Part shown: positions 26,872-35,605 of the stretch, one piece after another
Numbering within the stretch: the stretch's first letter is position 1
How the letters are laid out: each line of letters starts with the position of its first letter
Source of the DNA: an uncultured Ruminococcus sp.
Lineage (GTDB): Bacteria > Bacillota > Clostridia > Lachnospirales > Lachnospiraceae
DNA: 51,876 nucleotides
Assembly (NCBI GenBank): GCA_934359255.1
Contig: CAKRLG010000017.1
Span: forward strand, 1 to 51,876
Direction: 5' to 3'
Position numbers and translations under genes: made by a program
Notes under the pieces: model-generated
Database searches by the model: none
Told to the model about the DNA's origin: nothing
Seen by the model: the letters and a program-made list of their open reading frames with translations, nothing else

Positions 26872-27705
26872 CTATCTTATGTGCGTATGTGTAAACAAAT
26901 GGTCCTGGCAATATTCATAATTGCCGTTACACTTGGAACAGAAACGGAATTCCAGATGCTCTCCGTCTTTTTCTGTTCTTCCACAGATTGCACATTTATG
27001 TTTCGTGATTCCCTTGTTGTTTACCTGGCTTCGATGAACCGCTTTCTGAAATTCTTTTCTTCTGTGAATTTCTCTCGGATTATACCGGCTCATATTTCGT
27101 GTCATGAAAAAAAATATAATAAAGTTCATCAAAGAACAGATAATCGCAACTCTTACCGCCCATCCGGACTGAATCATCTCTGCCAGAATCATCAACACGT
27201 AAGCGACACCAAGCCATTTGATTTTTAATGGAATAATCATCATAAACAGCACCTGGTTATCCGGATAGGTTGCCGCATAAGCCAGGAAGATAGACATGCT
27301 GATATAATAAGTGCTGAACAGTCCACCAAATAAAACATCGCCGCCCAGTACAAAATTCAGGATAAATGCTCCGATGATTGTCATCAGAATACCTGAGAAG
27401 ATGTATACATTATAACGAAACGCCCCCCAGGTTCTCTCCAAAGAAGTTCCGATAGAGTAGTAAAACATCAATGTGATCAATATAAAGAAAATATTCTGTG
27501 TAGACGGTGGAATCAGCAGCCAGCTGACAATCCGCCATACCTGTCCGCGCAGGATCATGGCCGGTTCCAGTGTCATGTAGGTAAGTACCTGTGGAGTTAT
27601 CATATACAGCAGATATCCTGCCGCATAAGTCAGCACGATATACAGAGACAAATTGGTCAGGGCATATCGACCGAATTTTCGCTCCATCTTATTCAAAAAA
27701 TTCAT
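26872..27705 (-). CDS. Rhomboid-like membrane protein with zinc-finger tail
   Basis: The 277-residue protein has five or six membrane segments laid out like a rhomboid (WRIVSWLLIP, a YNVYIF helix, NQVLFMMIIPLKIKWLG). The catalytic GxSG serine motif and the late catalytic histidine of active rhomboids are not visible, so it is probably a pseudoprotease. After a basic stretch, the C-terminus (about residues 237-275) has CAICGRTEKDGEH, FRFCSKC and a final C-x-x-H-x-x-T-H, a plausible zinc site on the cytosolic side. Function unknown. It precedes pyk by 13 nt. Confidence 0.78.
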   Translation of the reverse strand: MNFLNKMERKFGRYALTNLSLYIVLTYAAGYLLYMITPQVLTYMTLEPAMILRGQVWRIVSWLLIPPSTQNIFFILITLMFYYSIGTSLERTWGAFRYNVYIFSGILMTIIGAFILNFVLGGDVLFGGLFSTYYISMSIFLAYAATYPDNQVLFMMIIPLKIKWLGVAYVLMILAEMIQSGWAVRVAIICSLMNFIIFFFMTRNMSRYNPREIHRRKEFQKAVHRSQVNNKGITKHKCAICGRTEKDGEHLEFRFCSKCNGNYEYCQDHLFTHTHIR

Positions 27706-27788
27706 AGTTTTCTCCTTTTTAAGATGTTGGTCAAAAGGTGTTTTTACCTCATTGATATCTGATTATTCCATACTTCGTACTCTCACAA

Positions 27789-28730
27789 TCAGAATAAGTC
27801 TTTTTTGCGGAAAACAATAGCTACCAGAATACTGAACACCAGAGAAAGCAGGATCACCATGAGGAATCCCATCGGATTATCCGCAAAAGGCATACCGACA
27901 GACTTTAAATTCATACCATATGCACTGAATATCATCGTCGGAATCGACATAACGATGGTCACTGTTGCCAGGAACTTCATAACAATATTCAGATTATTAG
28001 AAATAATTGAAGCGAACGCTTCTGTTGTTCCACTTAAGATACCGCTGTAGATATTTGTCATCTCGATAGCCTGTTTATTCTCGATAATAACATCTTCGAG
28101 CAGTTCCGTATCTTCCGGATACTGCTTGATATTTTCCACTTTTAACAATTTTTCCAGAACCACTTCATTTGACCTCAGGGATGTAGTAAAGTACACCAGA
28201 GATTTCTGCAGCTCCAGCAGTTCTATCAGTTCCTGATTTCTCTGCGATTTGTGCAGTTTCTGTTCTACTTCATCACTCTTTTTGTCGATGATTCGCAGAT
28301 AATGCAGATACAAAGATGCGTTGCGGTACAGGATCTGCAGGATAAAACGGGTTCTCTTATATGTGAAGAAATTCCGCACCCTTCCATCCATGAAAGAACT
28401 TAATACCGGGGTATCTTCCAGACATACTGTAAAGATCTTATCGTCTGTCACCACAATGCCCATAGGGATTGTTCCATACCATTCTTTGTCATTTCGTTCT
28501 TCGATCATAGGAATATCTACCAGAATCAGTGTATAATGATCTTCCACTTCGATACGGGAACGTTCTTCCTCATCCAGAGGTGCACGCAGATGATCCACGT
28601 CGATATCATATTTTTCTGCTATTTCCACAATCTCGGTGGCTGTCGGATCGATCAGTGCGATCCAGCTTCCCTCCTGTGCCTCATTGATCTGATGTACATT
28701 ATTATCTATGGTTCTGAAAATCTTAACCAT
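27789..28730 (-). CDS. CorA-family magnesium/divalent cation transporter
   Basis: The protein has 313 residues. A cytosolic N-terminal domain (about 1-210) and long helices are followed by two C-terminal membrane helices around the ion-selectivity motif YGMNL (in MIFSAYGMNLKSVGMP). It ends with the basic RKKDLF typical of CorA. CorA forms a pentamer that admits Mg2+, with Co2+ and Ni2+ as weaker substrates. The start at 28730 is chosen for GGGAG upstream. A longer reading frame reaching 28922 exists only because a repeat element (28766-28927) happens to be open; it should not be annotated. Confidence 0.93.
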   Translation of the reverse strand: MVKIFRTIDNNVHQINEAQEGSWIALIDPTATEIVEIAEKYDIDVDHLRAPLDEEERSRIEVEDHYTLILVDIPMIEERNDKEWYGTIPMGIVVTDDKIFTVCLEDTPVLSSFMDGRVRNFFTYKRTRFILQILYRNASLYLHYLRIIDKKSDEVEQKLHKSQRNQELIELLELQKSLVYFTTSLRSNEVVLEKLLKVENIKQYPEDTELLEDVIIENKQAIEMTNIYSGILSGTTEAFASIISNNLNIVMKFLATVTIVMSIPTMIFSAYGMNLKSVGMPFADNPMGFLMVILLSLVFSILVAIVFRKKDLF

Positions 28731-28765
28731 GTTATAAATCTCCCTTCTGTATGTTTGCCACTGCC

Positions 28766-28927
28766 AGAGCGTGTCTGAAAAAGGCTTTTCGTGAGCTGCG
28801 AGTCCCAGTTTGTGGGAGATTTTATCCGAATGAGGGCGGCGTAGCGGGCTACGGCAACCGAATGAGGGTAAAATATACCGCAAAGTGGGGCTTGCAGATT
28901 TCGGAAATGATTTTTCAGACACGCTCT
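28766..28927. repeat. 162-bp inverted-repeat element
   Basis: Perfect 17-bp terminal inverted repeats (28766-28782 and 28911-28927, AGAGCGTGTCTGAAAAA inward) bound an imperfect palindrome. Arms of about 62 bp pair along most of their length. The centre holds two copies of CCGAATGAGGG and a small CGTAG/CTACG hairpin. It lies just upstream of corA. It resembles a MITE or a large repetitive palindrome; no transposase is present in the window. Confidence 0.82.
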
Positions 28928-29138
28928 AAGACACAGAAAGTACTTCCGGTCCTATGGGCGGCATATCCAGATATTTTGTTTTATCCGCTCGAGGATCAGG
29001 CCCGGCTTCCATTTATAACTCTTCCTTTCCTAATTTTACATTTGCTCAAAAAGCAGTTTTCAGAGCACTCACTTTGCCATGATAAAATGCCAAAATTTAA
29101 GTTCATTATAAAGCCGCCAACTACTGTTTGTCAATTTC

Positions 29139-29167
29139 TTTACAAATTTTCTTCCCTGATATATAAT
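29139..29167 (+). promoter_or_regulatory. Promoter of aroC
   Basis: TTTACA (29139-29144), a 17-bp spacer and a perfect TATAAT (29162-29167) lie 68 bp upstream of the aroC ATG. Between the repeat element (ends 28927) and this promoter nothing else was recognised. Confidence 0.75.
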
Positions 29168-29234
29168 AGCGAAAGATTCATATTTTTCTAAGATTCTATT
29201 GATAATTTTTTAACCATTATAATAAGGAGAGTTT

Positions 29235-30335
29235 ATGGCTGGATCATCTTTTGGTAGCATTTTTCGTATTACCACCTGGGGCGAATCCCATGGTGCCGGA
29301 CTGGGTGTCGTAGTAGACGGTTGCCCGGCCGGTCTTCCTTTATGTGAGGAAGATATTCAGATTTTCTTAAACCGCAGGAAACCGGGACAGAGCAAATTTG
29401 CCACACCTCGAAAGGAGGACGATACCGTGGAGATTCTGTCCGGTGTTTTTGAAGGAAAAACCACCGGGACACCAATTTCCATGCTGGTAAGAAACACTTC
29501 CCAGCGTTCCCGTGATTATTCGGAAATCGCTTCCTATTACCGTCCCGGACATGCCGACTACACTTTTGACGAAAAATACGGTTTCCGCGACTACCGGGGA
29601 GGTGGACGTTCCTCCGGTCGAGAAACCATTGGCCGTGTGGCGGCCGGAGCTGTCGCATCCAAACTGCTTGCCACACTTGGCATTTCCCTGACTACCTATA
29701 CCCGCTCCATCGGACCTGTGACCATTAAGAACTTTGACATGACACAGATTGAGCAGAATAAGCTGTATATGCCTGATGCAGATGCTGCCGCTGAAGCTTC
29801 CGAATATCTGCTGCACTGTATGAAAGAACAAAATTCCTCCGGTGGTGTCGTGGAATGTATCGTAAATGGTCTTCCGACCGGCCTTGGTGATCCGGTTTTC
29901 GAAAAGCTGGATGCTAATCTCGGAAAAGCGATTCTCTCCATTGGTGCCGTAAAAGCTTTTGAGATCGGTGACGGTATGGCAGTAGCATCCGCTACCGGTC
30001 GTTCCAACAACGATCCGTTCCTTCCCGGTGAAAACGGAGCCATCCGGAAGGGCAGCAATCACGCCGGAGGAGTTCTCGGCGGAATCAGTGACGGCAGTCC
30101 TCTGATTCTTCGGGCCGCTATCAAACCCACACCGTCCATCGCCTCCTTCCAGGACACCGTAAATAAACAGGGCAAACCAATCTCCGTCTCCATCAAAGGC
30201 CGCCACGACCCCATCATTGTCCCCCGTGCCGTAGTAGTCGTAGAATCCATGACTGCCCTCGTCCTCGCCGACGCACTCCTGCTTAATATGACTGCAACGA
30301 TGGATAACGTAAAAAAAATCTATACCGACAAATAA
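29235..30335 (+). CDS. aroC: Chorismate synthase
   Basis: This 366-residue enzyme removes phosphate from EPSP to form chorismate, the last common step of aromatic biosynthesis, and needs reduced flavin. Signatures include TWGESHGAGLGVVVDG near the N-terminus, RPGHADYTF, YRGGGRSSGRETIGRVAAGA and SNNDPF. The start has AAGGAG 6 nt upstream and its own promoter. It is transcribed alone on the plus strand, away from the corA-to-AEC block, and ends at a strong terminator. No other shikimate gene is nearby. Confidence 0.97.
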   Translation: MAGSSFGSIFRITTWGESHGAGLGVVVDGCPAGLPLCEEDIQIFLNRRKPGQSKFATPRKEDDTVEILSGVFEGKTTGTPISMLVRNTSQRSRDYSEIASYYRPGHADYTFDEKYGFRDYRGGGRSSGRETIGRVAAGAVASKLLATLGISLTTYTRSIGPVTIKNFDMTQIEQNKLYMPDADAAAEASEYLLHCMKEQNSSGGVVECIVNGLPTGLGDPVFEKLDANLGKAILSIGAVKAFEIGDGMAVASATGRSNNDPFLPGENGAIRKGSNHAGGVLGGISDGSPLILRAAIKPTPSIASFQDTVNKQGKPISVSIKGRHDPIIVPRAVVVVESMTALVLADALLLNMTATMDNVKKIYTDK

Positions 30336-30343
30336 AAAACATC

Positions 30344-30399
30344 AAAAAAAGCTGCAACAGCATCAGAAATCCATTTTCTCTTGCCCTTGCAGCTTTTTT
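30344..30399 (+). terminator. Terminator of aroC
   Basis: A 13-bp stem, AAAAAAGCTGCAA pairing with TTGCAGCTTTTTT, has a loop of about 29 nt and ends in T6. It starts 9 nt after the aroC stop. Confidence 0.85.
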
Positions 30400-30451
30400 C
30401 TATTGAAAACTTTCCTCACACACCCACCCCTCTCTCTCCTTTGAAAAACCA

Positions 30452-30502
30452 GCAACAAGCTCCGGATTTCCTTTGCAGCAAAGAAAATCCGGAGCCTGTT
30501 GC
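30452..30502. repeat. 51-bp hairpin, short form of the 182-bp element
   Basis: Arms of 25 bp (30452-30476 and 30478-30502) pair with two mismatches. They read GCAACAAGCTCCGGATTTCC, matching the 31-bp ends of the element at 11918 in order and spacing. Both are followed by GCGTCCC or GTCCC. The internal part is missing here. It lies between convergent genes, 22 nt from the stop of the minus-strand lactonase gene. T-runs on both sides make it a possible terminator too. Confidence 0.8.
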
Positions 30503-30523
30503 GTCCCCCTTTTTCAACCAATC

Positions 30524-31585
30524 TTACTCTACTTCAATATTTGTCATCAAAATACAGTTCGGTGTCTCCACCTTCATCGGTTTCCCTTTCATCACGATCA
30601 ATTTCTTCTCATAATCAATTGCAAACGTTGTAATACTGTTGGACTCATGATTCACAACCGCCAGATGCTTTCCGTCCGGGAACAGTGCGATATCCTTCGG
30701 ATATTCCCCACTGATCGGCAGTGCAAATTCCTTCGTCAGCTTTCCATCCTCCGGATTAATAGAGAACATAGCCACTGAATTATCCCCTGCCGTAGAAGTA
30801 AACAGATACTTTCCATCCGGTGACATCGTCATGGCTGCTCCGCAATCATGCATCGGATCAAGCTGATCGGACAGCGGTTCTACTAATTGAATCAGTTCAA
30901 ACTCCGGTCCCTTATCAGTATCTTTATATGTAAATACGCCCACTTTATTAATCAATTCGAACAGAATATACGCATATTTTCCGTCGTTACTAAACATGAT
31001 CTCTCTCGGTCCGGATTCTCTCTTGCATCGAAGAATATCCACCAGTTCCATCCGGTTTCTTGTTGTATTGATCCGGTAAATCTTTACCTGATCGATTCCG
31101 TTATCTACCGCACATACATATTTTCCTTCCGGTGTTGTCTTCACACAGCTGACATGTGGACGGAAGTTACGTTCTGCAACACTTCCGACTCCTTTGTGGA
31201 ACACGCCGTCAAAAACCTGACCCAGACGGCCATCCTGGTGTGTATGTACTGCTGTGATCTTGCCATCATGATATCCGGCAACAAACAGATATTTTCCTGT
31301 ATCGTCCACGCACAGGTAACAACCTCTCATACCATCAATACCCACTTTATTGATCAGTTCCAGATCACCATCCGGTTTGATCTCAAACACTGCCACGCCT
31401 TCATCTGCAATCGAATACAGATACTTGCCGTTTTTTGATTTTACCACATAAGATGAATTGTTTACCGGCACTACTTTTCGCTCGCTCAGTGTACCTTCTT
31501 CCACATCCACGTCATACAGATGAATTCCAATACTGCTTCCATGTGTATAAGTTCCAACATATGCAATGTATTTTTCTTTTTCCAT
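30524..31585 (-). CDS. Lactonase-family seven-bladed beta-propeller (6-phosphogluconolactonase-like)
   Basis: This 353-residue protein is predicted to be cytosolic because no signal peptide is seen. It starts MEKEKYIAYVGTYTHGSSIG, the typical opening of the Pgl/YbhE lactonase family. Repeated blade motifs follow, such as GKYLFVAGYHDGKITA, GKYVCAVDNGIDQVK and DGKYLFTSTAGDNSVAMF. Relatives hydrolyse 6-phosphogluconolactone in the pentose phosphate path or other sugar lactones. The exact lactone here is not shown, and no zwf or gnd gene is in the window. It is a single gene with its own promoter at 31639-31667. Confidence 0.87.
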   Translation of the reverse strand: MEKEKYIAYVGTYTHGSSIGIHLYDVDVEEGTLSERKVVPVNNSSYVVKSKNGKYLYSIADEGVAVFEIKPDGDLELINKVGIDGMRGCYLCVDDTGKYLFVAGYHDGKITAVHTHQDGRLGQVFDGVFHKGVGSVAERNFRPHVSCVKTTPEGKYVCAVDNGIDQVKIYRINTTRNRMELVDILRCKRESGPREIMFSNDGKYAYILFELINKVGVFTYKDTDKGPEFELIQLVEPLSDQLDPMHDCGAAMTMSPDGKYLFTSTAGDNSVAMFSINPEDGKLTKEFALPISGEYPKDIALFPDGKHLAVVNHESNSITTFAIDYEKKLIVMKGKPMKVETPNCILMTNIEVE

Positions 31586-31638
31586 GATGTTTTTTCCTTT
31601 CTCTGCAATATTTGTGTATTTTTCAATATCTGTTGATT

Positions 31639-31667
31639 ATTTTATCATATTTCAGACTATTTCACAA
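31639..31667 (-). promoter_or_regulatory. Promoter of the lactonase gene
   Basis: On the minus strand TTGTGA (31662-31667) is 17 bp from TAAAAT (31639-31644), 54 nt before the ATG at 31585. Confidence 0.6.
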
Positions 31668-31756
31668 TTCTTTCTTGAGAAACTTGCGAATTGTCTTCTT
31701 TCTATGATACACTCTCTATATAATTTCGAATACAATATTCAAAAAGGAATCAACAT

Positions 31757-32692
31757 ATGAAACGAATATTTTCTTATACAATAACTGCACCGGACAGTGA
31801 GCAGCGCATCTATGATTTTCTGTGTCATCACGGCTATTCCCGGCACATCCGCACCTGGCTGAAACAGCATCCCGGTTCTGTCCATCTGAACGGCAAGGAA
31901 GCGCTCTTTTATTTTCCGATCAAAACCGGTGATCTGATAGAAATCACACTGGAGGAAGAACAGCCCTCGGAAAATATCGTTCCAGTCTGTCTGCCGCTCC
32001 ACATTATCTATGAAGACGAAGATCTGATGGTCATCGATAAACCGGCAGATATGCCGGTACATCCTTCCATCGGCAATTATGAAAACACTCTGGCAAATGC
32101 AGTTGCCTGGTACTTCCAGCAGCAAAATACCCCCTTTGTCTTCCGCTGTATCAACCGTCTGGACCGCGACACCACCGGACTTCTGATTCTCGCCAAAAAT
32201 ATGCTGAGTGGTGCCATTCTTTCCGATCAGATGAAAAAACGCGAGATTCACCGCATCTATCTTGCCATCACAGAGGGAAAGACCGATCCCTCCGGTACCA
32301 TCAACAGTCCGATCGGACGCGCAGATCAGTCTCTGATCTTACGGCAGGTGGATCCCGACAATGGAGATCCCGCCTGTACTCATTATCTGCAAAAATGCTG
32401 GCATCCGAAAACCTTTTATCCGGAAACCCTCTCCGTTCCGCCGGATGGACTTTCTCTGGTACAGTTGCAGCTGGAAACCGGACGTACCCATCAGATCCGT
32501 GTGCATATGACTTCCATCGGACATCCTCTGATCGGAGATACTCTGTACAATCCGGAAACTGCTCTGCTGACTCGTCAGGCACTACACTCCTACCGGCTGG
32601 CATTTACCCACCCTGTCACCGGAGTTCCCCTAGAGTTTACTTCATCCCTCCCTGCAGATATGGCAGAATTTTTCCCGGAATATCATGCGTAA
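31757..32692 (+). CDS. RluA-family RNA pseudouridine synthase
   Basis: This 311-residue enzyme isomerises uridine to pseudouridine in RNA. An N-terminal S4-like segment (about residues 12-75, IRTWLKQHPGSVHLNGKEA) precedes the catalytic domain. The catalytic aspartate is in CINRLDRDTTGLLILAKN, and the later ETGRTHQIRVHMTSIGHPLIGD is also diagnostic of RluA/RluD. Which RNA position is modified (rRNA or tRNA) cannot be read from sequence alone. A site AAAGGAA precedes the ATG. It is monocistronic with a strong terminator. Confidence 0.93.
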   Translation: MKRIFSYTITAPDSEQRIYDFLCHHGYSRHIRTWLKQHPGSVHLNGKEALFYFPIKTGDLIEITLEEEQPSENIVPVCLPLHIIYEDEDLMVIDKPADMPVHPSIGNYENTLANAVAWYFQQQNTPFVFRCINRLDRDTTGLLILAKNMLSGAILSDQMKKREIHRIYLAITEGKTDPSGTINSPIGRADQSLILRQVDPDNGDPACTHYLQKCWHPKTFYPETLSVPPDGLSLVQLQLETGRTHQIRVHMTSIGHPLIGDTLYNPETALLTRQALHSYRLAFTHPVTGVPLEFTSSLPADMAEFFPEYHA

Positions 32693-32723
32693 GCATTTTT
32701 ATGATGTCATAGTCAGAAGATAC

Positions 32724-32769
32724 AAAAAAGATCTGAGAAATGTTTTTCCACATTTTTCAGATCTTTTTT
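32724..32769 (+). terminator. Terminator after the pseudouridine synthase gene
   Basis: A 19-bp stem with one mismatch (32724-32742 with 32751-32769) carries A6/T6 at its ends and an 8-nt loop. It could also serve the convergent UPF0303 gene on the minus strand. Confidence 0.88.
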
Positions 32770-32817
32770 ATTTTTCACATGATATTTCTGTTTATCCGGC
32801 AGAATTTCCTTGTTTAC

Positions 32818-33312
32818 CTACATTGCGCGAATCCGCGGTACCTCTGCCACATGCAGATATTTACTGATACATTTTACCAGAAGATCGTGCTCAGATACAT
32901 GATCCAGACCGGTAATTGCAACCGTTCCGATCACACCCACTTCTTCCACACGAATCGGGAATCCGCCGCCGCAGGCCGCATACTCTTTCTCATCAAGAAG
33001 TCTGTCTGCCAGGGTTTCTCCCCGCTGTCTCAGATCCATATACATCCGCAGACTGCTCTTTTCGGTAAGCCGCACCGTGTTCTCTTTTCTTGTCAGCCAC
33101 TGTTCATGGTACAGATTTGTTCCATCCATACCATACTGGAATACGGTATAGCCGTTGTTTAAGCGAATCCGTACCAGTACTGCAGCACCTCTTTTTGCTG
33201 CCTCTGCCACGATCAGATTGCCCAGTTCCCATGCATCTGCATTGGTAAAACTGGAAAACTGAAGGATTTCTTCCTGCATCTGTAATACACTGCTTAATTC
33301 TTCAATCGTCAT
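32818..33312 (-). CDS. UPF0303/HbpS-like heme-degrading-domain protein
   Basis: The 164-residue protein belongs to the UPF0303 (YBR137W/GlcG-HbpS fold) family: NADAWELGNLIVAEAAKRG, YGMDGTNLYHEQWLTRK near the middle, and the Gly-rich ACGGGFPIRVEEVGVIG before the end. Relatives of this fold bind heme or small molecules, but most members have no assigned activity. GGAGG precedes the ATG. It follows htpG by 21 nt and may share its CIRCE-controlled transcript. Confidence 0.82.
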   Translation of the reverse strand: MTIEELSSVLQMQEEILQFSSFTNADAWELGNLIVAEAAKRGAAVLVRIRLNNGYTVFQYGMDGTNLYHEQWLTRKENTVRLTEKSSLRMYMDLRQRGETLADRLLDEKEYAACGGGFPIRVEEVGVIGTVAITGLDHVSEHDLLVKCISKYLHVAEVPRIRAM

Positions 33313-33333
33313 ACCACTACCTCCGGCTTCTTT

Positions 33334-35394
33334 TTATTTTGCCAATGCCAGCAGAATCTGGTTACTTCTTGCGATGAACTGTGTCATTTCATCCGGACTC
33401 AGCTGTTTGTGAGCCATCATTGCCAGATCATACAGCTGCTGACATATTAACGGAACGTTTGTCTCGTCATCTCTGTGTTCTGCCACATATTTTACCAGCG
33501 GATGATTTGCATTCAGAACCAGTGTAGCTCCGTTTGCACCGCCAAACATATTGGCATCCATACCATACATCTTCATCATATCCTGCATCCGGCGGCTTTC
33601 CTCGGACAGAGTCATCATAGAAGAAATATTTTCATTTTTCAGTTTCTCTACTTTTACATCCAGCTGTTCATTGTTCAGTGCTTTTTTGAATGTTGCTGTC
33701 AGCTCTTCGGTCATTTCTTTCAGATCTGTGCCGTCTTCTTTGAAATCTTCCGTCAGATCTGCATCGATACGCTGGAATTTTACATCTTCATGTTTCTGTT
33801 CTACATGGGTAATAAAAGCAGTATCAATATTATGTTTCAGGATTACTGCATCCATGCCCTGTTCTTTAAACATATTGATGTACTGGCTCTGCTGTACTTC
33901 GTCAGATACATAATAAACGGTTGTTTTTTCTGTCTCTTTCTCTTCTGCCTGTTCTCCGTCTTTTTTCTCTTCTTCCGGTTTCTCAGCCTCTGTTGTTTCA
34001 GCTTCCGGTTTTTTATTTTCTTCGATGCAGTCTTTCAGTGTCAGATATTTGCCATCCAGATTTTTAAACAGGATATAATTATCCATCTTATCAGAGAATT
34101 TTGCATCTTTGATGCATCCGAATTTGATAAATGGGCTGATGTCATCCCAGTATTTCTCATAATCTTCTCTGGCTGTCTTGCACATACCGGTCAGTTTGTC
34201 AGCAACTTTCTTGCTGATATAATCCGAAATCTTCTTGACAAATCCATCGTTCTGCAGTGCGCTTCTTGATACGTTCAATGGCAGATCCGGACAGTCAATG
34301 ACACCTTTTAACAACATCAGGAATTCCGGAATGACTTCTTTGATATTATCCGCGATAAATACCTGATTGTTATACAGTTTGATGGTTCCTTCGATAGATT
34401 CATACTCGGTATTGATTTTCGGGAAATACAGGATACCTTTTAAGTTAAACGGATAATCCATATTCAGATGGATCCAGAACAGCGGCTCCTTGTAATCCAT
34501 AAATACTTTCCGGTAGAAAGCTTTGTAATCTTCATCGCTGCATTCATTCGGATGTTTCATCCACAGCGGATGAATATCGCTGATGGATACCGGACGTTTG
34601 TTGATCTTTACTTTCTCTTTTGCCGGAGAAACTTCTACGATTTCTTTTTCTCCGTTCTCATTCTCTTTTTCCTCTGTTTTTGCATCTTCATGAATATGTT
34701 CTACAACTACATCATCGTCACGCAGATCGGCTTCGTCGATCGTCTCATATTCCTGTTCTGCATTCTCGTTGGAAAGGAAAATCTCGGTCGGCATGAAGGA
34801 ACAGTATTTGTCCAGTACTTCACGCACTCTGTATTCGTTGGCAAATTCCAGACTGTCTTCGTTTAAGAACAGGGTGATTTCCGTACCAACGGTTGTCTTA
34901 TCGCCGTCCTGCATATCATATTCGGAACCGCCGTCGCACTCCCAGTGTACCGGTGTTGCACCTTCTTTATAAGATAAGGTATCGATATGAACCTCATCCG
35001 CTACCATAAATGCAGAATAGAATCCCAGACCGAAATGTCCGATGATCTGGTCATCATTTGTCTTGTCTTTGTACTGCTCCAGAAACTTGGTTGCTCCGGA
35101 GAAAGCAATCTGTGTAATATACTCTTCTACTTCATCTGCTGTCATACCAAGACCGGTATCGATAAACTTCAGGGTTTTCTTTTCCGGATTGACGATCACA
35201 TCGATTTTATTTTTGTAATCATCCGGGAAAGTGTATTCTCCCATCATCTCCAGTTTCTTTAATTTTGTGATCGCATCACAGCCGTTGGATACCAGCTCAC
35301 GAACAAATATATCGTGGTCGGAATACAGCCATTTCTTTATAATCGGAAAAATATTGTCACTGTTAATTGAAAGATTTCCATGTTTTGCTCCCAT
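33334..35394 (-). CDS. htpG: Chaperone HtpG (Hsp90)
   Basis: This 686-residue bacterial Hsp90 is an ATP-dependent dimeric chaperone of the cytosol. It has the N-terminal GHKL ATPase (ELVSNGCDAITKL, DTGLGMTADEV, IGHFGLGFYSAFMVAD), a middle domain and a C-terminal dimer domain. There is a highly acidic K/E-rich insertion (about residues 505-540) in the middle domain. The start is set at 35394, with AAGGAG upstream; the longer frame (to 35523) would begin inside the promoter. A perfect CIRCE operator and a strong promoter lie directly upstream, so HrcA control is expected. Confidence 0.95.
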   Translation of the reverse strand: MGAKHGNLSINSDNIFPIIKKWLYSDHDIFVRELVSNGCDAITKLKKLEMMGEYTFPDDYKNKIDVIVNPEKKTLKFIDTGLGMTADEVEEYITQIAFSGATKFLEQYKDKTNDDQIIGHFGLGFYSAFMVADEVHIDTLSYKEGATPVHWECDGGSEYDMQDGDKTTVGTEITLFLNEDSLEFANEYRVREVLDKYCSFMPTEIFLSNENAEQEYETIDEADLRDDDVVVEHIHEDAKTEEKENENGEKEIVEVSPAKEKVKINKRPVSISDIHPLWMKHPNECSDEDYKAFYRKVFMDYKEPLFWIHLNMDYPFNLKGILYFPKINTEYESIEGTIKLYNNQVFIADNIKEVIPEFLMLLKGVIDCPDLPLNVSRSALQNDGFVKKISDYISKKVADKLTGMCKTAREDYEKYWDDISPFIKFGCIKDAKFSDKMDNYILFKNLDGKYLTLKDCIEENKKPEAETTEAEKPEEEKKDGEQAEEKETEKTTVYYVSDEVQQSQYINMFKEQGMDAVILKHNIDTAFITHVEQKHEDVKFQRIDADLTEDFKEDGTDLKEMTEELTATFKKALNNEQLDVKVEKLKNENISSMMTLSEESRRMQDMMKMYGMDANMFGGANGATLVLNANHPLVKYVAEHRDDETNVPLICQQLYDLAMMAHKQLSPDEMTQFIARSNQILLALAK

Positions 35395-35501
35395 GGTTAT
35401 ACACACTCCTTTTCCTGTAGAAAACCGGTCATCCGTCTTTTCTGTGACCCTTGTTCTCTGCTTTTTTCTCTTTGAAAGACCTAATTCTTTCACTGACTTT
35501 A

Positions 35502-35530
35502 ATACTAATACCGAATATTCCAAATGTCAA
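35502..35530 (-). promoter_or_regulatory. Sigma-A promoter of htpG
   Basis: On the minus strand a perfect TTGACA (35525-35530), 17 bp and TAGTAT (35502-35507) lie about 110 nt before the ATG at 35394. This rules out the in-frame ATG at 35523 as the start. Confidence 0.85.
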
Positions 35531-35537
35531 GAAAAAA

Positions 35538-35564
35538 TTAGCACTCATTTTGAATGAGTGCTAA
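35538..35564 (-). promoter_or_regulatory. CIRCE operator (HrcA binding site)
   Basis: TTAGCACTC (35538-35546), nine bases, then GAGTGCTAA (35556-35564) is the exact CIRCE consensus. It ends 7 bp upstream of the -35 box of the htpG promoter, a less common place than between the -10 box and the start codon. HrcA itself is not in this window. Confidence 0.95.
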
Positions 35565-35605
35565 TAATGTTACGTATCTCTATTTATCTGTTGTTTAAGC
35601 AACAT

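Noticed and set aside
28731..28922. 64-codon upstream extension of the corA reading frame
   Set aside because: It runs through the 162-bp inverted-repeat element, while a proper ribosome binding site sits before the ATG at 28730.
29367..30206. 279-residue minus-strand frame opposite aroC
   Set aside because: It overlaps chorismate synthase fully and shows no domain.
35395..35523. 43-codon upstream extension of htpG
   Set aside because: It begins inside the -35/-10 region of the htpG promoter, and the ATG at 35394 has its own site.
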